Assembly (NCBI GenBank): GCA_965213905.1
Contig: OZ243922.1
Location: 1,240,001-1,304,000 of the forward strand
Source of the DNA: SIRX01 sp965213905
Lineage (GTDB): Bacteria > Actinomycetota > Rubrobacteria > Rubrobacterales > Rubrobacteraceae
DNA length: 64,000 nucleotides
Direction: 5' to 3'
The notes beneath the pieces are model-generated. The model was not told the DNA's origin. It did not search any database and saw nothing but the letters and a program-made list of their open reading frames with translations. Position 1 is the stretch's first letter. Every line of letters starts with the position of its first letter. The translations under genes and the position numbers were made by a program. This document shows, one piece after another, positions 25,158-33,654 of the stretch.

Positions 25158-25163
25158 TATAAT
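25158..25163 (+). promoter_or_regulatory. -10 element of the gene at 25211
   Basis: A consensus TATAAT lies 47 bp before the ATG at 25211, directly after the terminator hairpin. No good -35 is seen because that position falls in the hairpin arm. Confidence 0.5.
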
Positions 25164-25210
25164 GTTTTCTAGTTTTGTAGAGAACCAACACTGGGGAGAG
25201 GAGGCGGTGG

Positions 25211-25891
25211 ATGGCGGAGAGCGAGTTCCGGCTGCCGGGTTCTACGTACGAAGGGCTCGTCAACATCATCGTCGCTTACGGGACGCGGGACGAGGCTGCG
25301 GGGCCGGGGGACGTCAGCAAGCTCGACGCCGTACACCAGTCCAGCGTCAGCCGGACCAACGCCTTTCTCACGGCCATCGGCATCTTGCGGGGCGAAACGG
25401 AGAAGATCGTCACCCGCCAGGGCCGGGAACTTGCGCTCGCGCTAGAGCGCCGGGAGTCGAAGGAGGTCCGGCGCACCTGGCGTGAGATCGTCTCGAAGAA
25501 CGAGTTTCTCCAAAACGTCGTGGCCGCCGTAAAGCTGCGGGAGGTGATGCTCTACTCCACCGCCCAGGCGTACATAGCCCACGCCGCGGGCCAGCCGCGC
25601 AACAAGCCGGTGATGACGGGGGCCGGGGCTATTATCGAGATCCTCAAAGTGTCGGATCTGCTAAGAGAGCAAGACGACCAACTAGTCGCCACCGTAGACG
25701 AGGAGTTCGAAGAGAAAACCTCCACAACCGGCACCGGAATGCCCGACCCTTCGGGGGTAACCGTCTCGACGGGTACGGACGACAATCTGCCGCTGAATAT
25801 ACACCTCCACGTTCAATGCACCCCGGACGAGATCGAAGACCTCGCCCCCAGGCTGAAATCCCTGATTCGTGAACTCTCAGGGGAAGTCTAA
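25211..25891 (+). CDS. Unknown protein, possible winged-helix (DUF5343-like)
   Basis: 226 residues, not firmly recognised. The first 130 residues look like paired winged-helix modules: a conserved-looking opening (STYEGLVNIIVAYG), an HTH-like stretch with QSSVSRTNAFLTAIGILRGE, and LTPQG-like wording (IVTRQGRELALAL). After an acidic Thr/Gly linker (about 165-190) comes a beta strand-rich end (LPLNIHLHVQCTPDEIEDL) seen in some DUF5343-type proteins. No membrane segment. Start supported by GGAGG 7 nt upstream. Next gene on the strand is the glucan phosphorylase, 128 bp on. Function not known. Confidence 0.7.
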   Translation: MAESEFRLPGSTYEGLVNIIVAYGTRDEAAGPGDVSKLDAVHQSSVSRTNAFLTAIGILRGETEKIVTRQGRELALALERRESKEVRRTWREIVSKNEFLQNVVAAVKLREVMLYSTAQAYIAHAAGQPRNKPVMTGAGAIIEILKVSDLLREQDDQLVATVDEEFEEKTSTTGTGMPDPSGVTVSTGTDDNLPLNIHLHVQCTPDEIEDLAPRLKSLIRELSGEV

Positions 25892-26019
25892 GCGTCCCGC
25901 GCCGGGCGGCAACCTTCGGGTCCTCGCAGAAACGGAAACTCTGGTAGGATTTTTCACCGCGAGGGACTTTGCCGCCCGACCACCCGAAAACGCAATCTAC
26001 CAGATAGGAACCAGAGACC

Positions 26020-28110
26020 ATGCCAGCCAATATCCCGGACGAATTACAGAGGCTTACGGAGATAGCATACAACCTCTTCTGGACCTGGAGCCCGAAAGCC
26101 CAACAGCTTTTCCGTCGGCTGGACCCCGGGTTGTGGGAACGAACGGAGCACAACCCGGTCCGGCTACTAAACGGTACGAAGAACTTCCAGGCGGCCGCTA
26201 GAGACGAAGAGTTTTTGAACGCTTACGGAGAAGTCTTACGAGAACTCGACTCCTACCTGGCACAGAAAAACACCTGGATGGACTACGTCTACCCGGATTT
26301 CGATAGGCCGGTCGCCTACTTCTCGGCGGAGTTCGGGCTGCACGAGTCGGTGCCGATCTACTCCGGCGGCCTGGGTGTCCTGGCCGGCGACCACGTAAAG
26401 AGCGCCTCGGACCTCGGCCTACCACTCGTAGGTATCGGAATCTTATACGCCCAGGGATATTTCCGTCAGCGCATAGACAGCGAGGGCCGCCAGGAAGAGG
26501 TTTACGAACCGTTCGACCCGCCATCCAGGCCCACAACCCCTGCGCTAGGCCCGGCCGGCGGCGAAGTTCTCGTCTCCGTGGCGCTTCCGGGCCGCGAACT
26601 TTACCTGAAAGTCTGGAAGGTCGAGGTCGGGCGCTCTACCTTGCTGCTCCTGGACGCCGACACCCCGGAGAACAGCGACGAGGACCGCGAGCTCACCGCC
26701 CGGCTCTACGGCGGCGGGCAGGAGACGCGGCTTTTGCAGGAGCTGATCCTGGGCGTCGGCGGCGTCCGCGCCCTGCGGGCCCTCGGCATAGAGCCTTCCG
26801 TCTACCACATGAACGAGGGCCACGCCGCCTTCTCCGGCCTGGAGCGCCTGCGAGAGCTCGTTGAGTCGGGCAACTCGCTCGATGAAGCCCGCGAAGAGCT
26901 GGTCCAAAACACCGTCTTCACCACCCACACGCCGGTCCCGGCCGGCCACGACGCTTTTCCGCCGGACCTCTTCGACGGCCTGATGGGCGGTTGGCCCGAC
27001 GCCCTCGGCGTAGACCGGGATACGTTGTGGTCTCTGGGCCACAAGCAGGAAGAGTGGGGTCCGACGTTCAACATGACCGTGCTCGCCATGAACCTCTCGG
27101 CGGTGAGCAACGCCGTCTCCGAGCTGCACGGCGAGGTTACCCGGGACATGTGGCGGCACTCTATGCCGGACCCGAGCAGGGCAAACGGGCATAAACCCAT
27201 CACCCACGTAACCAACGGCATCCACACCTGGAGCTGGCTCTCCCCGGAACTCTTCGAACTATTCGAGGCACACTCCGGCGGACGGGCCTGGCAAGAGATG
27301 GTCCAGGACGCCTCGGTGTGGTCGCTCGTGCAAGGGATACCGGCGGAAAACCTCTGGCAGGCGCACGTATCGGCAAAGCTGCGTATGGTAGCTTTCCTGA
27401 ACGAACGCCTCCGCCAGCAAGCCGAACGCAGCGGCGGCCATCTTCAGGAACTAAACCCCGACGCCCTCACCCTCGGCTTCGCCCGGCGCTTCGCGACCTA
27501 CAAACGGGCCACCCTGCTCCTCCACGACCCGGAGCGTTTGCGCCAGATAGTCAAAAACTCAGATCGGCCTGTCCAGTTCGTCTTTTCCGGCAAAGCTCAC
27601 CCCGCCGACGAGCCGGCCAAGCAGTTTATCCAGGACCTCTACAACGCCCCGGAATACGAAGACCTCGCCGGCCACATCCTTATCCTCGAAGACTACGACA
27701 TGAACGTCGCCCGCTACCTCGTGCAGGGCGTAGACGTGTGGCACAACAACCCGCGCCGCCCGTTGGAGGCCAGCGGAACCTCCGGCCAGAAAGCCTCTCT
27801 AAACGGCGCGCCAAACTTCAGCGTCCTAGACGGCTGGTGGCCCGAAGCCTACAACGGCAAAAACGGCTGGTCCATCGGCGAGGCGAAAGACTACGCCTCC
27901 CAGGAAGAGCAAGACGCGACTGATGCCGACTCCCTGTACCGGATTTTGGAAGAGGAGATCTCCCCACTCTACTACGACCGCAACGCGGAGGCCGTCCCCG
28001 AAGGCTGGGTCGAAGTCATGAAAGAAGCCATTTTCACCGTCGCGCCAGAGTTCAGCACGCAGCGGATGGTCCGCGACTACGTCCACAAGCTCTACGTGCC
28101 GAGGACGTAG
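26020..28110 (+). CDS. glgP: Alpha-glucan (glycogen) phosphorylase
   Basis: Cytosolic PLP enzyme that releases glucose 1-phosphate from alpha-1,4-glucans. 696 residues, shorter than the E. coli enzyme and matching the compact bacterial/archaeal alpha-glucan phosphorylase family. Signatures: AYNLFWTWSPKAQQLF at the N-terminus, VAYFSAEFGLHESVPIYSGG (about 92-111), VYHMNEGHAAF, TTHTPVPAGHD, HVTNGIHTWSW, the C-terminal FARRFATYKRA and WHNNPRRPLEASGTSGQKA (about 570-590). The PLP-binding Lys is expected in this last region. Ribosome site AGGA lies 10 nt before the ATG. No other glycogen genes adjoin. Confidence 0.95.
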   Translation: MPANIPDELQRLTEIAYNLFWTWSPKAQQLFRRLDPGLWERTEHNPVRLLNGTKNFQAAARDEEFLNAYGEVLRELDSYLAQKNTWMDYVYPDFDRPVAYFSAEFGLHESVPIYSGGLGVLAGDHVKSASDLGLPLVGIGILYAQGYFRQRIDSEGRQEEVYEPFDPPSRPTTPALGPAGGEVLVSVALPGRELYLKVWKVEVGRSTLLLLDADTPENSDEDRELTARLYGGGQETRLLQELILGVGGVRALRALGIEPSVYHMNEGHAAFSGLERLRELVESGNSLDEAREELVQNTVFTTHTPVPAGHDAFPPDLFDGLMGGWPDALGVDRDTLWSLGHKQEEWGPTFNMTVLAMNLSAVSNAVSELHGEVTRDMWRHSMPDPSRANGHKPITHVTNGIHTWSWLSPELFELFEAHSGGRAWQEMVQDASVWSLVQGIPAENLWQAHVSAKLRMVAFLNERLRQQAERSGGHLQELNPDALTLGFARRFATYKRATLLLHDPERLRQIVKNSDRPVQFVFSGKAHPADEPAKQFIQDLYNAPEYEDLAGHILILEDYDMNVARYLVQGVDVWHNNPRRPLEASGTSGQKASLNGAPNFSVLDGWWPEAYNGKNGWSIGEAKDYASQEEQDATDADSLYRILEEEISPLYYDRNAEAVPEGWVEVMKEAIFTVAPEFSTQRMVRDYVHKLYVPRT

Positions 28111-28143
28111 GGGAGCACACTCAGGTAACCACCTTTGCGCTGC

Positions 28144-28290
28144 CCCGGAGATCTCTCCAGTCTCATCCTTCAGCATAGTCCGCAAATACAGGCTCACCCA
28201 GGTACGGTACGGACGCCAGAGCTCGGCCACCTCCTCTAGCTCTGCGCCAGTCTGCGGCTCGTTGTTCGGCAGGTAGTCCGGCTCTCCGGC
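28144..28290 (-). pseudogene. C-terminal remnant of a DNA-3-methyladenine glycosylase (AlkA-like)
   Basis: On the minus strand the reading YLPNNEPQTGAELEEVAELW followed by RPYRTWVSLYLRTMLKDETG is the C-terminal segment of AlkA-type glycosylases (the helix after the catalytic domain, with the WRPYR motif). The helix-hairpin-helix and catalytic Asp part is missing upstream, and the frame runs on into the antisense of glgP without the expected stop. It is a short leftover, probably from a deletion. Confidence 0.55.
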
Positions 28291-28613
28291 GACATCCTCA
28301 TCCCGAGAATAAGCGGGTATTGTGGGCATATTTGACAGGGAATGCCGGGGGCTGATCTCCGGGGCGCACGCTGTAGTAGAGAAGATCGAGAAGAGGTTTT
28401 GAGTCGGACGAGCATTCCTGGCTCGCAGACACGCTACGCGGCTGCGCCGAATCCTTGGAAGCGGCCGGGAAAGTGCCTCCCTTCTGACAGGATATTAAAT
28501 AAGACTTAATAGATCCCTCTTTTACGGGTCAGCAGGGCTTTGCGGTGTGGAACGTTTGGTAGGGTCGTTGTGGCACGGTAACCAGGGGCCGCCGGCCCAG
28601 GAAGAGGTATTGG
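28291..28613. other. Gap without a gene
   Basis: Apart from the start of the alkA-like reading, I see no coding frame here. An AT-rich patch at about 28490-28512 (ATATTAAATAAGACTTAAT) is the likely promoter region of the secreted propeller gene at 28614, but I cannot align a clear -35/-10 pair. Confidence 0.4.
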
Positions 28614-29852
28614 ATGTACGAGAGATCTCTACCCGCGCGGGTTTTACTCGCGGCCGCGATCATGGGCGTCGCGACGCTCACAATAGTGCTAATGGCAGCC
28701 GTACCCGCCGTAGCGCAAGAGCAGCGTTTCCCGACGCAGCAGTTGGAGCGCCCCGGAGGAGACTTTAGCGGTGACGGTCTGGAGGTAGACGGCGATACGA
28801 CGCTTGCGGGATTTTCGGTGTATACGTTCGACGGCACCGATTGGCAGCTCGACGAGAGGCTTGCGCCGCCGCCCTTGCCGGAGCCTACGTCGGAGGGAAA
28901 TTTCGCGCTGAGGGGTTTTGCCAGAGACGTCGCCATCTCGGGTGATACGGCCGTGGTCACGGGGAGCTTCGTAATCCCGGTAACCCAGGGTGGTGTCGCG
29001 GAAGCTCGCCCGTTCTTTGCCACCTACGAGAGTAGCGGCAGCTCGTGGGAGCTACGAGGTGTCACCGAGGTAGACATACCGGCGGTAACCGGCAGCCTTC
29101 TGCCCAACCTTATAGACGACATCGACATCTCCGGCGACACCGTAGTAGTGGGCGATACACAAAGCGACAGGGCCACGAGACGGGGCGGTGCGGTCTTGAC
29201 CTACACTAAGTCGGGTGACACCTTTACCCAGACAACCCGCCTAGTCCCGGAAGAAATCGGGCGGTTCAGCGACTTCGGCAGCGAGGTGGCCGTCGAGGGT
29301 ACGACCATCGTGGTGGGCGATAAAAGGGATAGAAGCGTCAGCTCCTCGAACGGTGCGGCGTACGTCTTCGAGAACGGCGCGCTGGTAGAGAAGCTGACCG
29401 CGCCCGAGCCGACCTTCCTCGCGGAGTTCGGCAAGACGCTGGATATCGAGGACGATACCATCGCCGTAGGCTCCGGCGAAGAAGAGGGCCGGGCCTTCCT
29501 CTTCGGGCGCGATACCGGCGGGGCCAACCAGTGGGGTCTTGAGAGGCAGTTCGCCGTGCCGGACAAGCAAGGCTCCCTGGGCGCCACCAACTTCGACGTC
29601 GCCATCTCCGGTCCGCGCGTGATCCTGGGAACCACAGGGTTAGACTCCGACGGCCAGTTGGCGCCCGGCACGGTGTACCAGTTCGACCGCTCAGCGAGTG
29701 ATCAAGATAGCCTCGTCGCCCAACTCGTACTCAGGAGTGACAACGGCTACCCGCGCTTCGGCGTGCCCGTGGCCCTGGGTGGGGATCAGGCACTAGTAGC
29801 CGCCCCGAACCTGGGCAACCGCGGCGGCGTTCTCGCCTACACGCTGGAGTAG
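28614..29852 (+). CDS. Secreted beta-propeller-like (FG-GAP-like repeat) protein
   Basis: 412 residues with a signal peptide: basic start, hydrophobic core (about 10-34) and a likely cleavage after AVAQ (about 38). The mature part has about six repeats of one pattern, for example DVAISGDTAVVTG, DIDISGDTVVVGD, EVAVEGTTIVVGD and TLDIEDDTIAVGS, spaced 45-60 residues, as in FG-GAP/integrin-like propellers. It would be exported and could bind a glycan, protein or metal. No anchor or catalytic motif is seen. Cell-surface role is inference. Confidence 0.75.
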   Translation: MYERSLPARVLLAAAIMGVATLTIVLMAAVPAVAQEQRFPTQQLERPGGDFSGDGLEVDGDTTLAGFSVYTFDGTDWQLDERLAPPPLPEPTSEGNFALRGFARDVAISGDTAVVTGSFVIPVTQGGVAEARPFFATYESSGSSWELRGVTEVDIPAVTGSLLPNLIDDIDISGDTVVVGDTQSDRATRRGGAVLTYTKSGDTFTQTTRLVPEEIGRFSDFGSEVAVEGTTIVVGDKRDRSVSSSNGAAYVFENGALVEKLTAPEPTFLAEFGKTLDIEDDTIAVGSGEEEGRAFLFGRDTGGANQWGLERQFAVPDKQGSLGATNFDVAISGPRVILGTTGLDSDGQLAPGTVYQFDRSASDQDSLVAQLVLRSDNGYPRFGVPVALGGDQALVAAPNLGNRGGVLAYTLE

Positions 29853-29887
29853 CCGGCGGCTTACCCGGCGCAACCGGCAAGAACGTC

Positions 29888-29919
29888 AAAGGGGCTCCCC
29901 TGATCAAGGGAGCCCCTTT
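29888..29919. terminator. Bidirectional terminator between convergent genes
   Basis: AAAGGGGCTCCC (29888-29899) pairs perfectly over 12 bp with GGGAGCCCCTTT (29908-29919) around an 8-nt loop. A/T-rich flanks on both sides suit termination of the propeller gene and of the convergent clp gene. Confidence 0.85.
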
Positions 29920-29939
29920 ACTTTGTGATAGCTTTTACT

Positions 29940-32600
29940 TTACGCTACAGGCGCCTTGGCCTCGAAGGTAAGCTCGTCGCCCGAGAGCCGCACCTTTACC
30001 GTTTCGCCGGGATCGAACTCGCCGCCGATGATGTGGCTGGAGAGCGGGTTCTCGACGTGGCGCCGGATGGCCCTTGCGAGCGGCCGGGCGCCGAACTTGG
30101 GGTCGTAGCCCTCTTCGGCGAGGAACTCTTTGGCCGCGTCCGTTACTTCGACCTGTACCTGCTGACTTTCGAGGTGTTTGTTGAGCTGTGCGAGCATGAT
30201 GTCCACGATCTCCAGCACGTCCTCCTTGGAAAGCGGGTGGAAGACGATGATCTCGTCTATCCGGTTCAGGAACTCGGGCCGGAAGGACTGCTCCAAAGCG
30301 TTGCGGGCCTGCCGCTCGGTCTCGCTGAAATCTACCTCGTCGCCCGCGTTGAAGCCGAACTTCTTCTGGCTGACCAGGTGCTGGCTGCCGACGTTGGAGG
30401 TCATGATAATGACGGTGTTCTCGAAGCTGACCGTGCGGCCCTGGGCGTCCGTGAGCCGGCCGTCGTCGAGGACTTGCAGCAGCGTGTTGAACACGTCCGG
30501 GTGGGCCTTCTCGATCTCATCAAACAGCACCACGCTGTACGGACGCCTGCGCACCCGCTCGGTGAGCTGCCCGGCCTCGTCGTAGCCGACGTAGCCGGGA
30601 GGCGCCCCGACAAGACGGCTGACGGTGTGCCGCTCCTGGTACTCGGACATGTCTATCCGGATCATGGCGTCTTCCTCGCCGAAGAGGTACCATGCCAGCG
30701 TCCGCGCAAGCTCCGTCTTCCCGACTCCGGTCGGACCGAGGAAGATAAAGCTCCCGACCGGGCGCTTCGGGTCCTTTATGCCGGCCCGGGCCCGACGGAT
30801 GGCTTCGGAGACGGCCGTTACCGCCTGCTCCTGGCCGATGACCCGCTCGTGCAGTACGGCCTCCAGGTTCAACAGACGCTCGGCCTCTTCCTGAACGATG
30901 TTCGTCGCCGGGACGCCGGTCCACTCCTCCAGGATGCGGGCGATGTCCTCGCGATCCACCGACGGGGCGTTGTTTTCGCGGGCGGGCCAGTCTTCCTGGT
31001 GCTCTTCGAGCTCTAGCTTGAGCTGCTCAATACGCTGTTTGTGACTCGCCGCGCCCTCGTAGTCCTCGGACCGGACGGCCTCTTCCTTCTCACGCTCGAG
31101 GTTGGAGATCTCCTCCTCGATCCGCTTTACGTCCACCGGCGGTACTGTGGAGCGCAGGCGTACTTCGGCGGCGGCCTCGTCGAGGAGGTCTATCGCCTTG
31201 TCCGGCAGGTAGCGGTCGTTTATGTAGCGGTCGCCGAGGTTGGCGGCGGCTTCGATGGCCTCGTCGGAGACGCGGACGCGGTGGTGCGCCTCGTAGCGGT
31301 CGCGCAAGCCGTAGAGGATCTGGACGGTCTCGTCCACCGTCGGCTCGTCCACCAGCACGGGCTGAAAGCGCCGCTCTAGGGCCGGGTCCTTCTCGACGTT
31401 CTTGCGGTACTCGTCGAGCGTGGTGGCGCCTACGACCTGAAGTTCGCCGCGGGCGAGCGCAGGCTTGAGCATGTTCGAGGCGTTCACGGAGCCTTCGGCT
31501 CCGCCGGCGCCCACGATCTGGTGCATCTCGTCTATAAACAGGACGATGTTCTTCTCCTGCTGCTGCAGCTCCCCCAACATCTGCTGCATCCGCTCCTCGA
31601 AGTCCCCGCGGAAACGGGTGCCGGCCACCAAGCCGCCCACGTCCAGCGCCACGACGCGCTTGCCCTTGAGAGACTCGGGGATGTCTTCGGAGACGATGCG
31701 CTGCGCGAGCCCCTCTGCTACGGCGGTCTTGCCGACGCCGGCTTCGCCGATGAGGACCGGGTTGTTCTTCGTGCGCCGGCTGAGAATGCGGACTACGCGG
31801 GCGATCTCCTCGGCCCGCCCGATGACCGGGTCTAGCTCGCCGTCGCGGGCCATCTCGGTAAGGTCGCGGCTTACCTGGTCCAGGGTCGGCGTCTCGCTGT
31901 CGCTCGGCGGCTCACCGGGCGTCCCAGGTCCACCGGCAGCCGCCCCGGGCATACCCTGGCCGGGCTGCGGCTGGGCGCCGCGCTGCTGCATAAGGCGCAG
32001 GATCTCACGTCGCAGGGCTTCCCCATCGCTGGCCCCGTGCTGAGAGAGTATCCGGTACGCGTTGCCGTCGCCCTCACCGAGCAGGCCGAGAAGCAGATGC
32101 TCCGGACCGACCTGCTGCAGTCCCATCTGGCGCGCCGCGGTGAACGAGAGTTGCAGCGCCCGCTTGGCGCTCGGGGTGAAGGTGTAGACCTCCTCGCCCG
32201 GGTCGCCGCGGAACTCCTGGAACTGCGCCCGCATACCGTCCACATTCGCGCCGGCTTTTTTGAGGGCTTCGGTTGCTATGTTGTCGCCGGTTACTATTCC
32301 GGCCAACAGGTGGTCGGTGCCGATGGCGTTGGCCGGGGTCGTACCGGCCGAGGTCTCGCGGGCCCGCATCACCGCCTGCTGGGCATCATTTGAAAGAGAA
32401 TCGAACATACTAGGTCCTTGGTTTTGTTGCTGGATCAAATTCTGTAACATCCCGAACGGGTCCGGCCCTCCTGAGCCGGCGCCGAACATACCCAACCGCC
32501 GGGCACACTGGTTGCACAGGTACGACGCCTTCCGCTGGCCGCCTTGCTGGCTGAAAACCTGCACGCTCGCGGGCCGTACCCCACAGTTCTCACATATCAT
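29940..32600 (-). CDS. clpC: Clp ATPase (ClpC/ClpE type) with N-terminal zinc finger
   Basis: Class I AAA+ unfoldase, 886 residues, expected to feed ClpP. The N-terminus has a zinc finger Cys3-x2-Cys6 ... Cys29-x2-Cys32, as in ClpE and McsA. Two Clp-N repeats follow (about 65-205), then AAA-1 (GEAGVGKTAVAEGLA Walker A, LFIDEMHQIVGAG Walker B), a UVR/M-domain-like coiled segment (about 400-450), and AAA-2 (GPTGVGKTELART). Zinc finger plus two Clp-N repeats makes it a hybrid of ClpE and ClpC; the symbol is tentative. ATG with GGAGG 9 nt upstream. I see no CIRCE or HAIR heat-shock operator in the 186-bp upstream gap. Confidence 0.93.
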   Translation of the reverse strand: MICENCGVRPASVQVFSQQGGQRKASYLCNQCARRLGMFGAGSGGPDPFGMLQNLIQQQNQGPSMFDSLSNDAQQAVMRARETSAGTTPANAIGTDHLLAGIVTGDNIATEALKKAGANVDGMRAQFQEFRGDPGEEVYTFTPSAKRALQLSFTAARQMGLQQVGPEHLLLGLLGEGDGNAYRILSQHGASDGEALRREILRLMQQRGAQPQPGQGMPGAAAGGPGTPGEPPSDSETPTLDQVSRDLTEMARDGELDPVIGRAEEIARVVRILSRRTKNNPVLIGEAGVGKTAVAEGLAQRIVSEDIPESLKGKRVVALDVGGLVAGTRFRGDFEERMQQMLGELQQQEKNIVLFIDEMHQIVGAGGAEGSVNASNMLKPALARGELQVVGATTLDEYRKNVEKDPALERRFQPVLVDEPTVDETVQILYGLRDRYEAHHRVRVSDEAIEAAANLGDRYINDRYLPDKAIDLLDEAAAEVRLRSTVPPVDVKRIEEEISNLEREKEEAVRSEDYEGAASHKQRIEQLKLELEEHQEDWPARENNAPSVDREDIARILEEWTGVPATNIVQEEAERLLNLEAVLHERVIGQEQAVTAVSEAIRRARAGIKDPKRPVGSFIFLGPTGVGKTELARTLAWYLFGEEDAMIRIDMSEYQERHTVSRLVGAPPGYVGYDEAGQLTERVRRRPYSVVLFDEIEKAHPDVFNTLLQVLDDGRLTDAQGRTVSFENTVIIMTSNVGSQHLVSQKKFGFNAGDEVDFSETERQARNALEQSFRPEFLNRIDEIIVFHPLSKEDVLEIVDIMLAQLNKHLESQQVQVEVTDAAKEFLAEEGYDPKFGARPLARAIRRHVENPLSSHIIGGEFDPGETVKVRLSGDELTFEAKAPVA

Positions 32601-32786
32601 CCGCCATAACCTCCTGAAATAGAATCTCCCGAAAACCCCATCGTCCGGGATGGCATCGCGACATCGTTAAATCTAAGTCTGTCACGCTCATATTTTATAA
32701 CCGGGCGGGGTTATATCAAGGCGATTGCTTTACTGTGGAGTCAAACGTGGTAAGTAGGTTCCCAAATACCAGAGGAGGTTTTCAGG

Positions 32787-33449
32787 ATGGAAGATCGCGG
32801 TCTCATAGGTCTCGAAGCGAGGACGCCGGACGGTGAAGAGATCGGACGCATCTCGGAGTTGGTGACGGACGAGGAGAGCGGCGCGTTGACGCACGTTATG
32901 ATCGAGCGGGAAGAAGAGCGGTTCGAGGTCCCGATCACGGCGATCTCGCTGGACCGGGACGCAGATTTCGCCACCTTCCACGCCGACCGCTCTGACGGGG
33001 AGCCGGGAGACCACGCCGGGGACGCGTTGGAGCCTGAAGAAGCTGCCCCGCTGGAGTCCGACGTAGAAGACTACCGGCACGAGGGCCAGCTTGTAACCGA
33101 GCCTGAATCGGACGAAGAGGCCCAGTCAGAAGCGGACCTGGTACGGGAGGACTGGGAAGACGAGACGCACACCCCGGTGGACTCTGGCTATCCACGGACG
33201 GACGCTTACATAGACCCCGACACTGGAGAAGCGGAAGTCGACCCCGCCCTGAACGAAGGTGAAGAACTCGAAGACGACGTGGCCAAACTCCTCGATGGCA
33301 CGGGCCTGGGGGTCCGGGCTGTAAAAGACGGCGTGGTCGAGTTGACCGGTGCAGTTTCCGCACAGCAAGACCTAGAAGAAATCGTTGAGGAGCTAATGGG
33401 CCTGGACGGCGTGCGGGAGGTAGACACCACCGACGTGGACGTTGGGTAG
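32787..33449 (+). CDS. PRC-barrel and BON domain protein
   Basis: 220 residues, very acidic in the middle. The N-terminal PRC-barrel (about 5-80; IGLEARTPDGEEIGRISELV and EERFEVPITAISLD) is a small adaptor fold. The C-terminal BON domain (about 150-218; VRAVKDGVVELTGAVSAQQD then LDGVREVDTTDVDV) usually binds phospholipid or mediates contacts. No signal peptide or membrane helix. Such proteins often respond to stress, but the function here is open. Start is secure (AGAGGAGG 8 nt upstream). Divergent from the clp gene. Confidence 0.88.
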   Translation: MEDRGLIGLEARTPDGEEIGRISELVTDEESGALTHVMIEREEERFEVPITAISLDRDADFATFHADRSDGEPGDHAGDALEPEEAAPLESDVEDYRHEGQLVTEPESDEEAQSEADLVREDWEDETHTPVDSGYPRTDAYIDPDTGEAEVDPALNEGEELEDDVAKLLDGTGLGVRAVKDGVVELTGAVSAQQDLEEIVEELMGLDGVREVDTTDVDVG

Positions 33450-33532
33450 TTGGGCGGAAAAGGCTTTTTTGAGGGGGCCGGAGACCCGGTTTACCCACCG
33501 GGACAGCGTATAAAGAGGTTGGGGCGGAGCCA

Positions 33533-33560
33533 ACCGGCGAACGTAACAACCCCCGCCGGT
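33533..33560 (+). terminator. Possible terminator after PRC-BON gene
   Basis: ACCGGCG (33533-33539) and CGCCGGT (33554-33560) form a perfect 7-bp stem with a 14-nt loop, 84 bp after the stop. Weak because of the loop size and lack of a U-run. Confidence 0.3.
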
Positions 33561-33654
33561 GTACCGGCTATCAATCCTTTATTTTCTCTGGGGCCTGGAT
33601 ACTAATGCTTAGAAGCTACTCACTTGAATAGCTTTGAGTTTAGGAGGAATCGAC

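Noticed and set aside
32601..32786. CIRCE, HAIR or CtsR operator between clp and PRC-BON genes
   Set aside because: No inverted or direct repeat of those types found by eye.
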